Shown here one piece after another: positions 6,925-15,688 of a stretch of 64,000 bases of DNA. The stretch is from Marmoricola sp. Leaf446 (GTDB taxonomy: Bacteria > Actinomycetota > Actinomycetes > Propionibacteriales > Nocardioidaceae). Position 1 is the first letter of the stretch. Each line of letters begins with the position of its first letter. The position numbers and the translations under genes were made by a program. The notes under the pieces were generated by a model. That model did not search any database and was not told the DNA's origin. It saw only the letters and a program-made list of their open reading frames with translations. Location: positions 104,178 to 168,177 of the forward strand of contig NZ_LMRF01000003.1 in assembly GCF_001424755.1 (NCBI RefSeq), written 5' to 3'.

Positions 6925-7659
6925 TCAGGCGGCCAGGGGTGGCCCGCGGCGGGGGACGCGGCGGGCGTGGAGCTCGGCGAAGCGGGGTGGCGGGTCGGGC
7001 AGCGCCACGGTGCGGCGTACGTCGCAGAGCCGGCTGCGCAGCACGGCGAGCAGCGCCCGCGCCCGCGCCCGCGCGGCCAGCAGCACCACGGCGACCGGGC
7101 GCGCCCACGCGCGGGCGGTGAGGGCGAGGAGCTGCCACAGCGCCCGCTCCCCGCGGGCCAGCCACCAGCCGCACGCAGCCGCGGCGAGCACGTGGGCCAG
7201 CGCCATCACAGGGTGGTCGACGACGTCGGTCACGGCGTGCAGCAGCGGTGCGGGCAGGGTCAGCGGGTCACCGGAGCCGGTCGGCGTCGCGTCGTACGCC
7301 ACGTCGTGGAAGGAGCCGCGGCGCGATCCCGACCCCACCGGGAGGGCCGGGGGTGCCGCCGCGGGCGCCGGTGCCGGCTCGCCGCGGTGGCCGGCGGCGA
7401 CGGCGAGCGCGGTGTGCACCACGCCCTGGCCGGCCGCGAGCAGCAGCACCACCCGCAGCGTCGAGGCGGGTCGGCGCAGCAGCGGCGCGACGGCGAGCGC
7501 GCCCAGGAGCACCAGCAGCCCGAGCAGGACCGGGCCCGGCAGCAGGCCGTCGGCCTGGACGTGGGCGACGCCGCCGACGGCGAAGGCCACCACCGACAAC
7601 GCGAGCGCCCGCCCCCACAGCACCACGCCGGTGGCGCGGGCGGTCGGGACGTGGCTCAT
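6925..7659 (-). CDS. Membrane protein of unknown function
   Basis: A 244-aa protein with about five to six hydrophobic helices, including VVAFAVGGVAHVQADGLLPG and a late helix LAHVLAAAACGWWLARGE. The middle loop is alanine- and proline-rich and the C-terminus is basic. I do not recognise a family with certainty. It is read with, and just before, the PepSY membrane protein, so a role in metal or heme handling is possible. Composition is like its neighbours. Confidence 0.55.
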   Translation of the reverse strand: MSHVPTARATGVVLWGRALALSVVAFAVGGVAHVQADGLLPGPVLLGLLVLLGALAVAPLLRRPASTLRVVLLLAAGQGVVHTALAVAAGHRGEPAPAPAAAPPALPVGSGSRRGSFHDVAYDATPTGSGDPLTLPAPLLHAVTDVVDHPVMALAHVLAAAACGWWLARGERALWQLLALTARAWARPVAVVLLAARARARALLAVLRSRLCDVRRTVALPDPPPRFAELHARRVPRRGPPLAA

Positions 7660-7681
7660 CGGTCGGAGGGGGCGGAGCGGC

Positions 7682-8008
7682 TCAGTCGGTGGTGCGGTCG
7701 CGCGGGTCGGCGCCGGGGCGCTGCCGCTGCGGGGTCCGCTGGGCCTCGACCCAGGCCTGGCGGGCGGCCTCGCGCTCCTCGGCCTCGGCCGCCGCGGCCG
7801 CCTGGGCGTCCGCGCCGAACTTGCCGGCCGCGGTGTTCTCGCGGATCTTGCGCAGGTGACGGGTCAGGCTGACGCACAGCACCGCCGTCGCCAGGCACAG
7901 CGCCACGAAGACCCAGAAGGCCAGCCAGCCGGCCTTGACGTCCTCGGGCTCGGGCACGGGGTCCGCGGCGGGGAGCAGCAAGAGCGCGTGGACGAGGAGG
8001 GCGGTCAT
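7682..8008 (-). CDS. Small membrane protein next to mca
   Basis: A 108-aa protein with an N-terminal hydrophobic stretch, one clear transmembrane helix (LAFWVFVALCLATAVLCVSL, about residues 28-48), then a charged coiled-coil-like segment rich in Ala, Glu and Gln and a hydrophilic tail. Small proteins of this layout commonly sit downstream of mca in actinobacteria; no function is known to me. It starts 66 nt after the mca stop. Confidence 0.6.
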   Translation of the reverse strand: MTALLVHALLLLPAADPVPEPEDVKAGWLAFWVFVALCLATAVLCVSLTRHLRKIRENTAAGKFGADAQAAAAAEAEEREAARQAWVEAQRTPQRQRPGADPRDRTTD

Positions 8009-8074
8009 GCCTCCAGTGTCGCAACCGGTTCCACACCCGGTCGAGGCGGCCCGCAGGACGCCGACCGGCCCGGG

Positions 8075-8947
8075 TCAGTCCAGGTCGTCGCGGCCGCGGA
8101 CGCCGGCGAACAGGTCGTCCTCGGGCAGCGGCGACTCGACGCGGGAGACGACCAGCTCGAACTCCTCGGTAGGCCACACCCGCTGCTGCAGCGCGAGCGG
8201 CGCCTTGAAGAAGAAGCCGTCGGGGTCGATCTGGGTGGCGTGGGCGATCAGGGCCCGGTCGCGGACCTCGAAGTACTCCCCGCACGGCACCCGGGTCGTG
8301 ATCCGGGCGTCGTGGGCGGGGTCGGGCTTCCACTCCTGGAGCCGCTCGGCGAACGGCGACTCCAGGCCCTCGGCCTCCATCGCCTCGTGGATCGCGACGG
8401 AGCGGGGCCGGTTGAAGCCGTGCTGGTAGTAGAGCTTGAACGGCTTCCAGGGCTCCCCCGCGTCGGGGAAGCGGTCGGGGTCGCCGGCCGCCTCGAAGGC
8501 GACCATGGAGACCTGGTGGCACATGATGTGGTCGGGGTGCGGGTAGCCGCCGTTCTCGTCGTACGTCGTCACGACGTGGGGGCGCACCGACCGGATCAGC
8601 CGGACCAGCGGCTCGGCCGCCTCCTCGGGGTCGACCAGCCCGAAGCAGCCCTCGGGCAGCGGCGGCTTGGGGTCGCCCTCGGGCCAGCCGGAGTCGACGT
8701 AGCCCAGCCAGTGCTGGGTGACGCCGAGGATCTCGCGGGCGGCCTCCATCTCGGCGCGACGGATCTCGGTGATGTTGGCCAGGACGTCGGGACGCTCCAT
8801 CTTGGGGTTGAGGATCGAGCCCCGCTCCCCGCCCGTGCAGGTCACGACGTGCACGTCGACGCCCTCGTGGACGTACTTCACCGTGGAGGCAGCACCCTTG
8901 CTCGACTCGTCGTCGGGGTGGGCGTGCACGTGCATGAGCCGCAGCAT
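8075..8947 (-). CDS. mca: Mycothiol S-conjugate amidase
   Basis: The 290-aa enzyme belongs to the LmbE/MshB metallohydrolase family. It carries the zinc motif AHPDDE at residues 9-14 and HPDH at about 137-140, with the CTGGERGS segment in between. Mca cleaves mycothiol conjugates of toxins to release mercapturic acids, so its presence indicates a mycothiol-producing actinobacterium. The related deacetylase MshB is shorter in the C-terminal half; this sequence, with the [10 protein letters not shown] and WPTEEFEL segments, fits Mca better. No ribosome site; a TAGGAT box sits 6 nt before the ATG, suggesting a leaderless start. Confidence 0.92.
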   Translation of the reverse strand: MLRLMHVHAHPDDESSKGAASTVKYVHEGVDVHVVTCTGGERGSILNPKMERPDVLANITEIRRAEMEAAREILGVTQHWLGYVDSGWPEGDPKPPLPEGCFGLVDPEEAAEPLVRLIRSVRPHVVTTYDENGGYPHPDHIMCHQVSMVAFEAAGDPDRFPDAGEPWKPFKLYYQHGFNRPRSVAIHEAMEAEGLESPFAERLQEWKPDPAHDARITTRVPCGEYFEVRDRALIAHATQIDPDGFFFKAPLALQQRVWPTEEFELVVSRVESPLPEDDLFAGVRGRDDLD

Positions 8948-8985
8948 GCGCCCATCCTAGGGACGGGCCGGCCTGGGAGGATGGG

Positions 8986-9417
8986 GTGGTGACCAGCTCG
9001 AGCAGCCCCGACCGGGTCGACCTCGCCGACCGCTACGGCCGCGGCGACGCCGCCCGCCGTCGCCGCGTCGTCGTCGCCGTCTCCGGGCTCGTCGGCGTGG
9101 TCGCGCTCGCGTGGCTGGGGTGGGTGGCGCTGGACTCCAGCAGCCCGGACGTGCAGTCGCGGCTCACGGCGTACGACGTGGTCGACGGCCGCACCGCGCA
9201 GGCCACCGTGACCGTCACCCTCGCCGACCCTGAGGTGCGCGCCAGCTGCCTGGTGCGCGCCGTGGCGGTCGACAGCAGTCCCGTCGGCGAGCGCAGCTTC
9301 ACCGTCACCGGGGTCGAGGTGCCCTCGCGGGTCGTGGTCGACGTGCGCACCGAGCGGCGCGCCGACACCGTGCGGCTGATCGGCTGCACCACCCCCGACC
9401 AGTCGCGTCCCCGCTGA
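8986..9417 (+). CDS. DUF4307 membrane protein
   Basis: A 143-aa protein with a basic N-terminus, one transmembrane helix (VVVAVSGLVGVVALAWLGWV, about residues 28-48) and an extracytoplasmic beta-rich domain containing two cysteines (in ASCLVRAV and LIGCTT) that may form a disulfide. This matches DUF4307, which typically lies divergently from mca in actinobacteria. Two adjacent GTG codons (8986 and 8989) can serve as start after the GGAGG at 8976-8980. Function unknown. Confidence 0.75.
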   Translation: MVTSSSSPDRVDLADRYGRGDAARRRRVVVAVSGLVGVVALAWLGWVALDSSSPDVQSRLTAYDVVDGRTAQATVTVTLADPEVRASCLVRAVAVDSSPVGERSFTVTGVEVPSRVVVDVRTERRADTVRLIGCTTPDQSRPR

Positions 9418-9450
9418 CCCCGGGGCGGCCGCCGAGCGGTCGCGGGGCCG

Positions 9451-9485
9451 TCGCCGGGCCGGTCGCCGGGCCGGTCGCCGGGCCG
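9451..9485. repeat. Three tandem copies of a 12-bp unit
   Basis: The unit TCGCCGGGCCGG repeats at 9451, 9463 and 9475 (last copy 11 bp) in the gap between the DUF4307 gene and greA. It is GC-only and may just be a slippage product. A greA -10 candidate, TAGCAT, lies downstream at 9523-9528. Confidence 0.7.
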
Positions 9486-9573
9486 CGAGACGAGGATTTC
9501 GGCTCCGGGACGCCTGCGTTGCTAGCATCGCCTACTTGCCCGCACGACCCCCGACCCACCGAAGGAGCACCCG

Positions 9574-10068
9574 ATGAGCGAGCAGACCTCCGGCGCCGTC
9601 TGGCTGACGCAGGCCAAGTACGACCAGCTGAAGGCCGAGCTCGAGGAGCTGCGCGGGCCGACGCGCTCCGACATCGTCAAGCGCGTCAGCGACGCCCGCG
9701 ACGAGGGTGACCTGAAGGAGAACGCCGGCTACCACGCCGCGCGCGACGAGCTCGGCAAGATCGACGGCCGGATCCAGCAGCTCACCGACATGCTCGAGAA
9801 GGCCGAGGTCGGCGAGACCCCGGCCGACGACGGCGTCGTCGAGCCCGGCATGAAGGTGACCGTCAACCTCGTCGGCCTCGACTTCGAGGAGACCTTCCTC
9901 TTCGGCGCCCGCGAGATGGCGGGCGACGACATCAAGGTCTACTCGCCGCAGTCGCCCCTCGGCCAGGCCATCCACGGCTCCCGCCGCGGCGACACCGTGA
10001 CCTACACCCTGCCCAACGGCAAGGAGCAGAAGGCCGAGATCGTCGAGGCGGTCCCCTACTCCGGCTGA
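9574..10068 (+). CDS. greA: Transcription elongation factor GreA
   Basis: The 164-aa protein has the N-terminal coiled coil with the acidic tip region VSDARDEGDLKENAGYHAAR, the GreA hallmark that reaches into the RNA polymerase secondary channel to stimulate cleavage of backtracked RNA, and the C-terminal domain ending in SPLGQAIHGSRRGDTVTY. Length is normal for GreA. GAAGGAG lies 8 nt before the ATG. It is transcribed alone and ends at a strong bidirectional hairpin. Confidence 0.95.
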   Translation: MSEQTSGAVWLTQAKYDQLKAELEELRGPTRSDIVKRVSDARDEGDLKENAGYHAARDELGKIDGRIQQLTDMLEKAEVGETPADDGVVEPGMKVTVNLVGLDFEETFLFGAREMAGDDIKVYSPQSPLGQAIHGSRRGDTVTYTLPNGKEQKAEIVEAVPYSG

Positions 10069-10104
10069 CCCGCTCCCGGCGTACGTCGCTGCGGCCCACG
10101 GGCG

Positions 10105-10166
10105 GGTAGTCCGAGACGAAAAGCACCTCCGGGGGCTCCCCGGCGGTGCTCTCGTCTCGGACTACC
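10105..10166. terminator. Long bidirectional hairpin between greA and ilvA
   Basis: Perfect 15-bp arms GGTAGTCCGAGACGA (10105-10119) and its complement (10152-10166) enclose a second, nearly perfect stem (GCACC..GGGG against CCCC..GGTGC). The A-run on the left of the inner stem would become a T-run for the minus strand. It lies between two converging genes and can terminate both. Confidence 0.8.
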
Positions 10167-10177
10167 TCGTGCTGGCC

Positions 10178-11380
10178 TCAGTCGCGGACGGCGTACCCGT
10201 GGTCGCGGAGCCGGGCGAGCACGGACTCCGCGTGGGGGGCGCCGCGCGTCTCGAGCTGGAGCCGCACCTCCACCTCGCCGATGTGCAGCGCCCCGGAGGT
10301 GCGCTCGTGGGCGACCTCGAGCACGTTGGCGCCCGAGCCGGCGAGGTCGGCCAGCAGCGTGGCCAGGCCGCCCGGCCGGTCGGGGATGACGCAGCGGATG
10401 TTGAGGTAGCGACCGCCCGCCGCCATGCCGTGGCGGATCAGGTTGCCGAGGAGCAGCGGGTCGACGTTGCCGCCCGAGAGCACGGCCACCATCGGCGTCT
10501 CGAAGGCCTGCGGCGCGTCCAGCACGGCGGCCACCGCGGCGGCGCCGGACGGCTCGACCACCATCTTGGCCCGCTCGAGCAGCAGCACCAGCGCGCGGGA
10601 GAGCGAGTCCTCGGAGACGGTGACGACCTCGTCGACGCAGCGCTGGATCGCCTCGAAGGGCAGGTCGCCGGGCTTCGCGACGGCGATGCCGTCGGCCATC
10701 GTCGCCATCCGCTCCAGCGCGACGGGCGCGCCGGTGCGCAACGACTCGGGGTACGCCGCGGCCTCGGCCGCCTGCACCCCCACCACGCGTACGTCGGGCC
10801 GGGCGGCCTTGATCGCCAGCGCCATCCCCGCCAGGAGGCCGCCGCCGCCCGTCGGGATCAGCACGGTGCGAACCTCCGGCGCCTGCTCGAGCACCTCGAG
10901 CCCGCAGGTGCCCTGCCCGGTCACGATGTCGGCGTGGTCGAAGGGGTGGATGAACACCGCCCCGGTCTCGTCGGAGAACTCCTGGGCCCGCACCAGCGCC
11001 TCGGTCAGCGAGAGGCCGTGGAAGCGCACCTCGGCGCCGTACCCGCGCGTCGCGTTGGCCTTGGGGATCGGGGCGCCGTCGGGCATGAACACGGTCGCCT
11101 TGATGCCGAGCAGCTGCGCGGCCAGCGCAACGCCCTGGGCGTGGTTGCCCGCGGAGGCCGCCACGACGCCGCGGGCGCGCTCCTCGGGCGTGAGCCGCGA
11201 GAGCCGCAGGTAGGCGCCGCGGATCTTGAACGAGCCGGTGCGCTGGAGGTTCTCGCACTTGAGCAGCACCCGGCCGCCGACGATGGCCTGCAGCCAGCGC
11301 GACTCCTCGACGGGGGTGGTCAGGGCGACCTCGCCGACGACGGTGCGGCAGGCCTCGATGTCGGCCAGCGTGACGCTCAT
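10178..11380 (-). CDS. ilvA: Threonine ammonia-lyase
   Basis: The 400-aa PLP enzyme has the Schiff-base lysine in TGSFKIRGA (Lys52), the substrate loop SAGNHAQG (76-83), the phosphate-binding glycine loop TGGGG (177-181), and a single C-terminal ACT regulatory domain from about residue 327 (IRCVIPDRPGGLATLLADL). It converts threonine to 2-oxobutanoate, the first step to isoleucine or a catabolic route. The single ACT domain and 400-aa length fit the shorter class often annotated as catabolic or IlvA1-like. The ATG overlaps the upstream permease stop by 4 nt. Confidence 0.9.
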   Translation of the reverse strand: MSVTLADIEACRTVVGEVALTTPVEESRWLQAIVGGRVLLKCENLQRTGSFKIRGAYLRLSRLTPEERARGVVAASAGNHAQGVALAAQLLGIKATVFMPDGAPIPKANATRGYGAEVRFHGLSLTEALVRAQEFSDETGAVFIHPFDHADIVTGQGTCGLEVLEQAPEVRTVLIPTGGGGLLAGMALAIKAARPDVRVVGVQAAEAAAYPESLRTGAPVALERMATMADGIAVAKPGDLPFEAIQRCVDEVVTVSEDSLSRALVLLLERAKMVVEPSGAAAVAAVLDAPQAFETPMVAVLSGGNVDPLLLGNLIRHGMAAGGRYLNIRCVIPDRPGGLATLLADLAGSGANVLEVAHERTSGALHIGEVEVRLQLETRGAPHAESVLARLRDHGYAVRD

Positions 11381-12714
11381 GCGGGTTCCCCTCCGGGATG
11401 CAGGGCCGCGTCGTCCTCCGCGGCCTCCTGGGCGTCCTCCCCGACGGCGGTGTCACGGGCGAGGTGCTGCACGACGGCGTTGAGCGAGGCCGCGAGCGGC
11501 ACCGCGATCAGCGCGCCGGCGATGCCGGCCACGAGCACGCCCATCGCGATGGCGACGATGACGCCGAGCGGGTGCACCGAGACGAAGCGGCCCATCAGGA
11601 ACGGCTGCAGCACGTGCGCCTCGAGCTGCTGCACCGCGATCACCACGCCGAGCATGACCGCCGCGGTCACCGGGCCCTGGGCGACGAGCGCGACGAGGAC
11701 GGCCACCGCGCCGCTGATGGTGGCGCCGATCATCGGCACGAACGCGCCGAGGAAGACCAGCACCCCGATGGCGCCGACGAACGGCACGCCGAGGACCGCG
11801 GCACCGATGGCGATCCCGAGCGCGTCGACGGCCGCGACCAGCACGGTGGCCCGGACGAACTGGGTCAGCGAGGACCAGGCGACGCGGCCCGAGGAGTCGG
11901 CCTTGAGCCGGCCGGCCCGCGGGAACAGCCGCACCAGCCAGGTCCAGATCAGCGCGCCGTCGGCGAGGAAGAAGTAGGTCGCGAAGAGCACGATGAAGAC
12001 GCCGGCCAGCAGGTGCCCGACAGTGGCGCCGAGCTCGCTCAGCGTGGCGTAGGCGTTGTCGCCGAGCGACTGCAGCTGGGCCTGCGACTCCTGCAGCGCG
12101 GTGTTGATCTGCGAGTCGGTCACCCCGAGCGGGCCGTCGCGCAGCCAGCTGCGGATCTGCTCGAGGCCGCTGCCGACCTGGGTCGACAGGTCGCTGACGC
12201 CCTGCGCGACCTGGTTGCCCACGAAGGTCACCGACAGCGCGACCAGCGCGAGGAGCAGCAGCACCACGATGAGCGCCCCTCCGCCGCGGGGCACGCCGAG
12301 CCGCCCGAGCCAGCGGACCACCGGGCTGACCAGCGCGGCGATGAGGAGTGCGATCACGATCGGCAGCACCACGACCATGAAGAACTGCAGCAGGTAGAGG
12401 ATGATCAGCCCGGCCGCGCAGACGACCACGAAGCGCCAGGCCCAGGCGGCCGCGAGGTCCATGCCGTAGGGCACCTGCGCGCGCTTGAAGTTGCTGGTGC
12501 CGGCGGCCACCTCGGGGCGGGTGTCCATGGCGCGACGGGCGGCGCGGACCTCGGCCCACTGGGCGGCGATGCGCTCGCGCAGCTCGAGGCTCTCGGCCTC
12601 GCGGCGGGCCCGGGCGTCCTGCTCGGCCGCCTCGTCCGGGACCGCGCCCGGGGCCCCCTCGTCGTCGCGGCCGCGCAGCCGCAACCGGTCCCTCACCCCT
12701 CGTGTGACTCCCAC
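11377..12714 (-). CDS. AI-2E family transporter
   Basis: The 445-aa protein has a long charged N-terminus and about eight transmembrane helices in the AI-2E permease layout, with the conserved FVPMIGATISG loop and HVLQPFLMGRFVSVHPLGV near the C-terminus. The family exports small molecules or ions; the name comes from TqsA, but most members have unknown substrates. The GTG start overlaps the MutL-like gene by 22 nt, and its stop overlaps the ilvA start, so it is part of a tight operon. Later starts are possible because the first 85 residues are hydrophilic. Confidence 0.85.
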   Translation of the reverse strand: MGVTRGVRDRLRLRGRDDEGAPGAVPDEAAEQDARARREAESLELRERIAAQWAEVRAARRAMDTRPEVAAGTSNFKRAQVPYGMDLAAAWAWRFVVVCAAGLIILYLLQFFMVVVLPIVIALLIAALVSPVVRWLGRLGVPRGGGALIVVLLLLALVALSVTFVGNQVAQGVSDLSTQVGSGLEQIRSWLRDGPLGVTDSQINTALQESQAQLQSLGDNAYATLSELGATVGHLLAGVFIVLFATYFFLADGALIWTWLVRLFPRAGRLKADSSGRVAWSSLTQFVRATVLVAAVDALGIAIGAAVLGVPFVGAIGVLVFLGAFVPMIGATISGAVAVLVALVAQGPVTAAVMLGVVIAVQQLEAHVLQPFLMGRFVSVHPLGVIVAIAMGVLVAGIAGALIAVPLAASLNAVVQHLARDTAVGEDAQEAAEDDAALHPGGEPA

Positions 12715-14057
12715 GTCGTCAGGCTACGTGCCAGCGCGCCCGCCGCGTCGGCGTGGCTCTCCGCCAGCAGACCGACCGCCGCGAGGACGTAGTGGCGGTC
12801 CACGACCACCCGGGGCGACGCCGGCAGCTGCCAGCCCTCGGGCGAGGTGCCGACCAGCCGCGCGAGCACCGCCTCCGCCCGTGCGGGCGGGGCGTGGCGG
12901 AGCACCCCGCCGGAGCCGACGAGCAGGCCGACGCGTCGCAGGTCGGTGCCGCTGCGCTCCACGACCCGCCCGTCCGGCCCGGTGACCACGCGGGCGCGGC
13001 CGGCGTGGCGGCGGCAGGCCAGGGTGGCCGCGGAGCCGGCCAGCGTCAGGTCGACGGCGGCGTCGTCGGGCCCCTCGGGCAGCAGGTCGGGGCGCTCGGC
13101 GCGGCGTACGCCCTGGTCGCGGGGGAAGCCGGGGTCGAGCCCGGCGGCGGTCGCGGCGTCCCACGTCGAGGCCGCGCTCCACCGCATCCCGAGGTCGCCC
13201 TCGACGGTGCGGGTGACCGGCGAGCTCGCGACCACCTCGCGCGAGAGCGTCGCCTCCTCGGGATCGAGCTGCACCACCGAGTGCACGTCGGTGGTGGCTC
13301 CGCCGACGTCGACGACCACGACGTCCTGGCCGGTGACCGCGGCCAGCACCTCGACCCCGGTCAGCACGAGGTCGGGGGTGGGACCGCGCACGAGGGAGGC
13401 GAGGTCGACGCGGGTGCTCAGGCCCTTGCCGCCGATGACGTGGGAGAGGAACACCTCGCGCACGGCGCGGCGGGCGGGGCCGGGGGTGAGCACGCCGATG
13501 CGGGGCAGCACGTTGTCGCTGAGGAGGTACGCCGCTCCGCCCGCCGCCAACCGGGCGCCCACCTCCTCGCGGGCCTCCACGTCGCCGGCGACCACGACCG
13601 GGCCGTCCCAGCCGGCGGCGGCCAGCGACGCCGCGTCGGCGAGCAGCACCTCGGAGTTGCCTCCGTCGGTGCCGCCGACCAGCAGCACCACGTCGGGCCG
13701 GGCCCCGCGCAGCGCGGCCACCCCACGCTCCCCCAGGCCGCCGCTCAGCACGGCCGCGACCTTGCCCCCGCTCGACAGCGCGACGCGGCGGCCGGCCTCG
13801 GCGGTCACCAGCTCCTCGGTGCCCACGACGGCGATCCGCAGCCCGCCGCCGGCCGAGGAGCAGGCCAGCAGCGCGGCGTCCGCGGCCCCCGGGTGCCTCG
13901 CGGCCAGGGCGGCGCGGCAGGCGTCGACGCCGTCCATCACGTCGGTGGCCAGGGTCGTGGGGTGCGACGCGGTGCCGAGCAGGTCACCCGTGTCGCCGTC
14001 GACGAGCGCGGCCTTGGTGAACGTCGACCCCAGGTCGACGCACAGCAGCGGCTCCAC
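12693..14057 (-). CDS. GlmL/MutL family ATPase-like protein
   Basis: The 454-aa protein has the actin/hexokinase-type fold signature: CVDLGSTFTKAALVDGDTG near the start, a second phosphate loop VVVDVGGATTDVHSVV, and VLLVGGTDGGNSEVL between them. This is the MutL family found beside glutamate mutase, thought to be a reactivation or assembly factor for the B12 enzyme. No mutase subunits (glmE, glmS) are in the window. The GTG start is 1 nt after the DUF202 stop. Function here is uncertain because the usual partner is absent. Confidence 0.75.
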   Translation of the reverse strand: MEPLLCVDLGSTFTKAALVDGDTGDLLGTASHPTTLATDVMDGVDACRAALAARHPGAADAALLACSSAGGGLRIAVVGTEELVTAEAGRRVALSSGGKVAAVLSGGLGERGVAALRGARPDVVLLVGGTDGGNSEVLLADAASLAAAGWDGPVVVAGDVEAREEVGARLAAGGAAYLLSDNVLPRIGVLTPGPARRAVREVFLSHVIGGKGLSTRVDLASLVRGPTPDLVLTGVEVLAAVTGQDVVVVDVGGATTDVHSVVQLDPEEATLSREVVASSPVTRTVEGDLGMRWSAASTWDAATAAGLDPGFPRDQGVRRAERPDLLPEGPDDAAVDLTLAGSAATLACRRHAGRARVVTGPDGRVVERSGTDLRRVGLLVGSGGVLRHAPPARAEAVLARLVGTSPEGWQLPASPRVVVDRHYVLAAVGLLAESHADAAGALARSLTTWESHEG

Positions 14058-14058
14058 C

Positions 14059-14421
14059 TCAGCCCCGGGCGAGCAGCACGTAGGCGGTCGCGACCAGCAG
14101 GCTCACCACCACCGCGAGGCTGAGCAGGTGCGCGGCGGGACCGGAGCCGATCGGCCGCCCCTCGCGCATCGCGCGCTCCACGCTGCGGAACCGCAGGTAG
14201 CCGCCCACGGCCGCGATCGCCGAGGTCACCACGAACGCCAGCCCGAGCATCAGCGACAGCGGACCCCGCTCGAGGAAGTGCACCACCGCCACGGCAGCGG
14301 CCAGCATCGCGACCGAGGTGCGCTGGTAGGCCAGCAGGGTGCGCTCGTTGGCCAGCGAGAACCGGACGTCCGGCTCCACCGACTCCCGCCCGGCCTCCCG
14401 CTCGGCCTCCCGCTCAGCCAA
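14059..14421 (-). CDS. DUF202 (YidH-like) membrane protein
   Basis: The 120-aa protein has the DUF202 signature DVRFSLANERTLLAYQRTSV followed by three transmembrane helices. Function is unknown; related proteins occur next to redox and transport genes. The likely start is a TTG at 14419-14421 overlapping the metB-like stop by 8 nt; a GTG at 14377-14379, just before the conserved domain, is an alternative. Neither has a strong ribosome site, so translational coupling is likely. Confidence 0.75.
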   Translation of the reverse strand: MAEREAEREAGRESVEPDVRFSLANERTLLAYQRTSVAMLAAAVAVVHFLERGPLSLMLGLAFVVTSAIAAVGGYLRFRSVERAMREGRPIGSGPAAHLLSLAVVVSLLVATAYVLLARG

Positions 14422-15586
14422 GGGCCCGGTCGAGGTCGGCGAGCAGGTCGTCGGCGGTCTCGATGCCGACGCTGAGCCGGATCAGGTCGGCGGGCACCTC
14501 GAGCGCGGTGCCGGCCACGCTGGCGTGCGTCATCCGGCCCGGGTGCTCGATCAGCGACTCGATGCCGCCGAGCGACTCGGCCAGGGTGAACACCTCGGCG
14601 CGGCCGCAGGCGTCGAGCGCGGCCTGCTCGCCGGCGGCGACGCGGAAGGACACGATGCCGCCGAAGCGCTTCATCTGCCGGGCCGCGACGGCGTGGCCGG
14701 GGTGCTCCTCGAGGCCGGGGTAGATGACCTCCGCGACGCCGGGGTGCCCGGCGAGGAACTCCACCACCCGCTCGGCGTTGTCGCAGTGCCGGTCCATCCG
14801 CACGGCCAGCGTCTTCAGGCCGCGCAGCACCAGCCAGGAGTCGAAGGGGCCGGCCACGGCGCCGATCGCGTTCTGGTGGAAGCCGACCTGCTCGGCCAGC
14901 TCGAGGTCGCGCACGACGAGGGCGCCGCCGACGACGTCGGAGTGGCCGCCGGCGTACTTCGTCGTGGAGTGCACCACCACGTCGGCGCCCAGCACGAGCG
15001 GCTGCTGGAGGTAGGAGGAGGCGAAGGTGTTGTCCACGACCAGCCGCGCGCCGGCCTCGTGGGCGACGCCCGCCAGCGCCTCGATGTCGCCGATGTTGAG
15101 CAGCGGGTTGGTGGGCGTCTCGACCCAGACCAGCTTGGTCCGGCCGGGGCGGATGGCGGCACGGATCGCGTCGACGTCGCTGACCGGCGCCGCGTCGTAC
15201 TCCAGGCCCCAGCGGGTGGCGACCTTGTCGACGAGCCGGAAGGTGCCGCCGTAGGCGTCGTCGGGGATCACCACGTGGTCGCCCGGACCGCACACGGAGT
15301 GCAGCAGGGTGTCCTCGGCGGCCAGGCCGGAGGCGAACGCGAACGCCCGCTCCCCCTCCTCCAGCGCGGCGAGGTTGCCCTCGAGCGCGGTGCGGGTGGG
15401 GTTGCCGGAGCGGCTGTACTCGTAGCCCCCGCGCAGCCCCCCGACGCCGTCCTGCTTGTAGGTCGAGGTGGCGTAGATCGGCGGGATCACCGCGCCCGTC
15501 GCGGCGTCCGGCTCGTAGCCCGCGTGGATCGCCCGCGTCTCGAAGCCGGACTTGGATCGGTGCTGGTCGTGCTGCTCCTGGGTCAC
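14414..15586 (-). CDS. metB: Cystathionine gamma-synthase or gamma-lyase family enzyme
   Basis: The 390-aa PLP enzyme has TRAIHAGYEPD near the start, the YSRSGNPTR phosphate-binding segment, DNTFASSYLQQPL, and the catalytic lysine in HSTTKYAGGHSD (Lys210). These place it in the Cys/Met metabolism family. The protein could be a synthase (methionine pathway) or a lyase; the EVFTLAESLGGIESL segment occurs in both. The GTG start has no ribosome site; TAGCGT 7 nt before it suggests a leaderless transcript. It leads an operon with DUF202, MutL-like, AI-2E and ilvA, all connected by overlaps. Production of 2-oxobutanoate by a gamma-lyase would fit with ilvA. Confidence 0.85.
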   Translation of the reverse strand: MTQEQHDQHRSKSGFETRAIHAGYEPDAATGAVIPPIYATSTYKQDGVGGLRGGYEYSRSGNPTRTALEGNLAALEEGERAFAFASGLAAEDTLLHSVCGPGDHVVIPDDAYGGTFRLVDKVATRWGLEYDAAPVSDVDAIRAAIRPGRTKLVWVETPTNPLLNIGDIEALAGVAHEAGARLVVDNTFASSYLQQPLVLGADVVVHSTTKYAGGHSDVVGGALVVRDLELAEQVGFHQNAIGAVAGPFDSWLVLRGLKTLAVRMDRHCDNAERVVEFLAGHPGVAEVIYPGLEEHPGHAVAARQMKRFGGIVSFRVAAGEQAALDACGRAEVFTLAESLGGIESLIEHPGRMTHASVAGTALEVPADLIRLSVGIETADDLLADLDRALG

Positions 15587-15688
15587 CGGCAGCACGCTAC
15601 TCGCCGGGGAACACCTCGCCGCCCCCTGCCGTTGTGACCACAGGCGCCCACGGGTGCCACCGCAGTCGGAACCGACGAGAGGACCACG

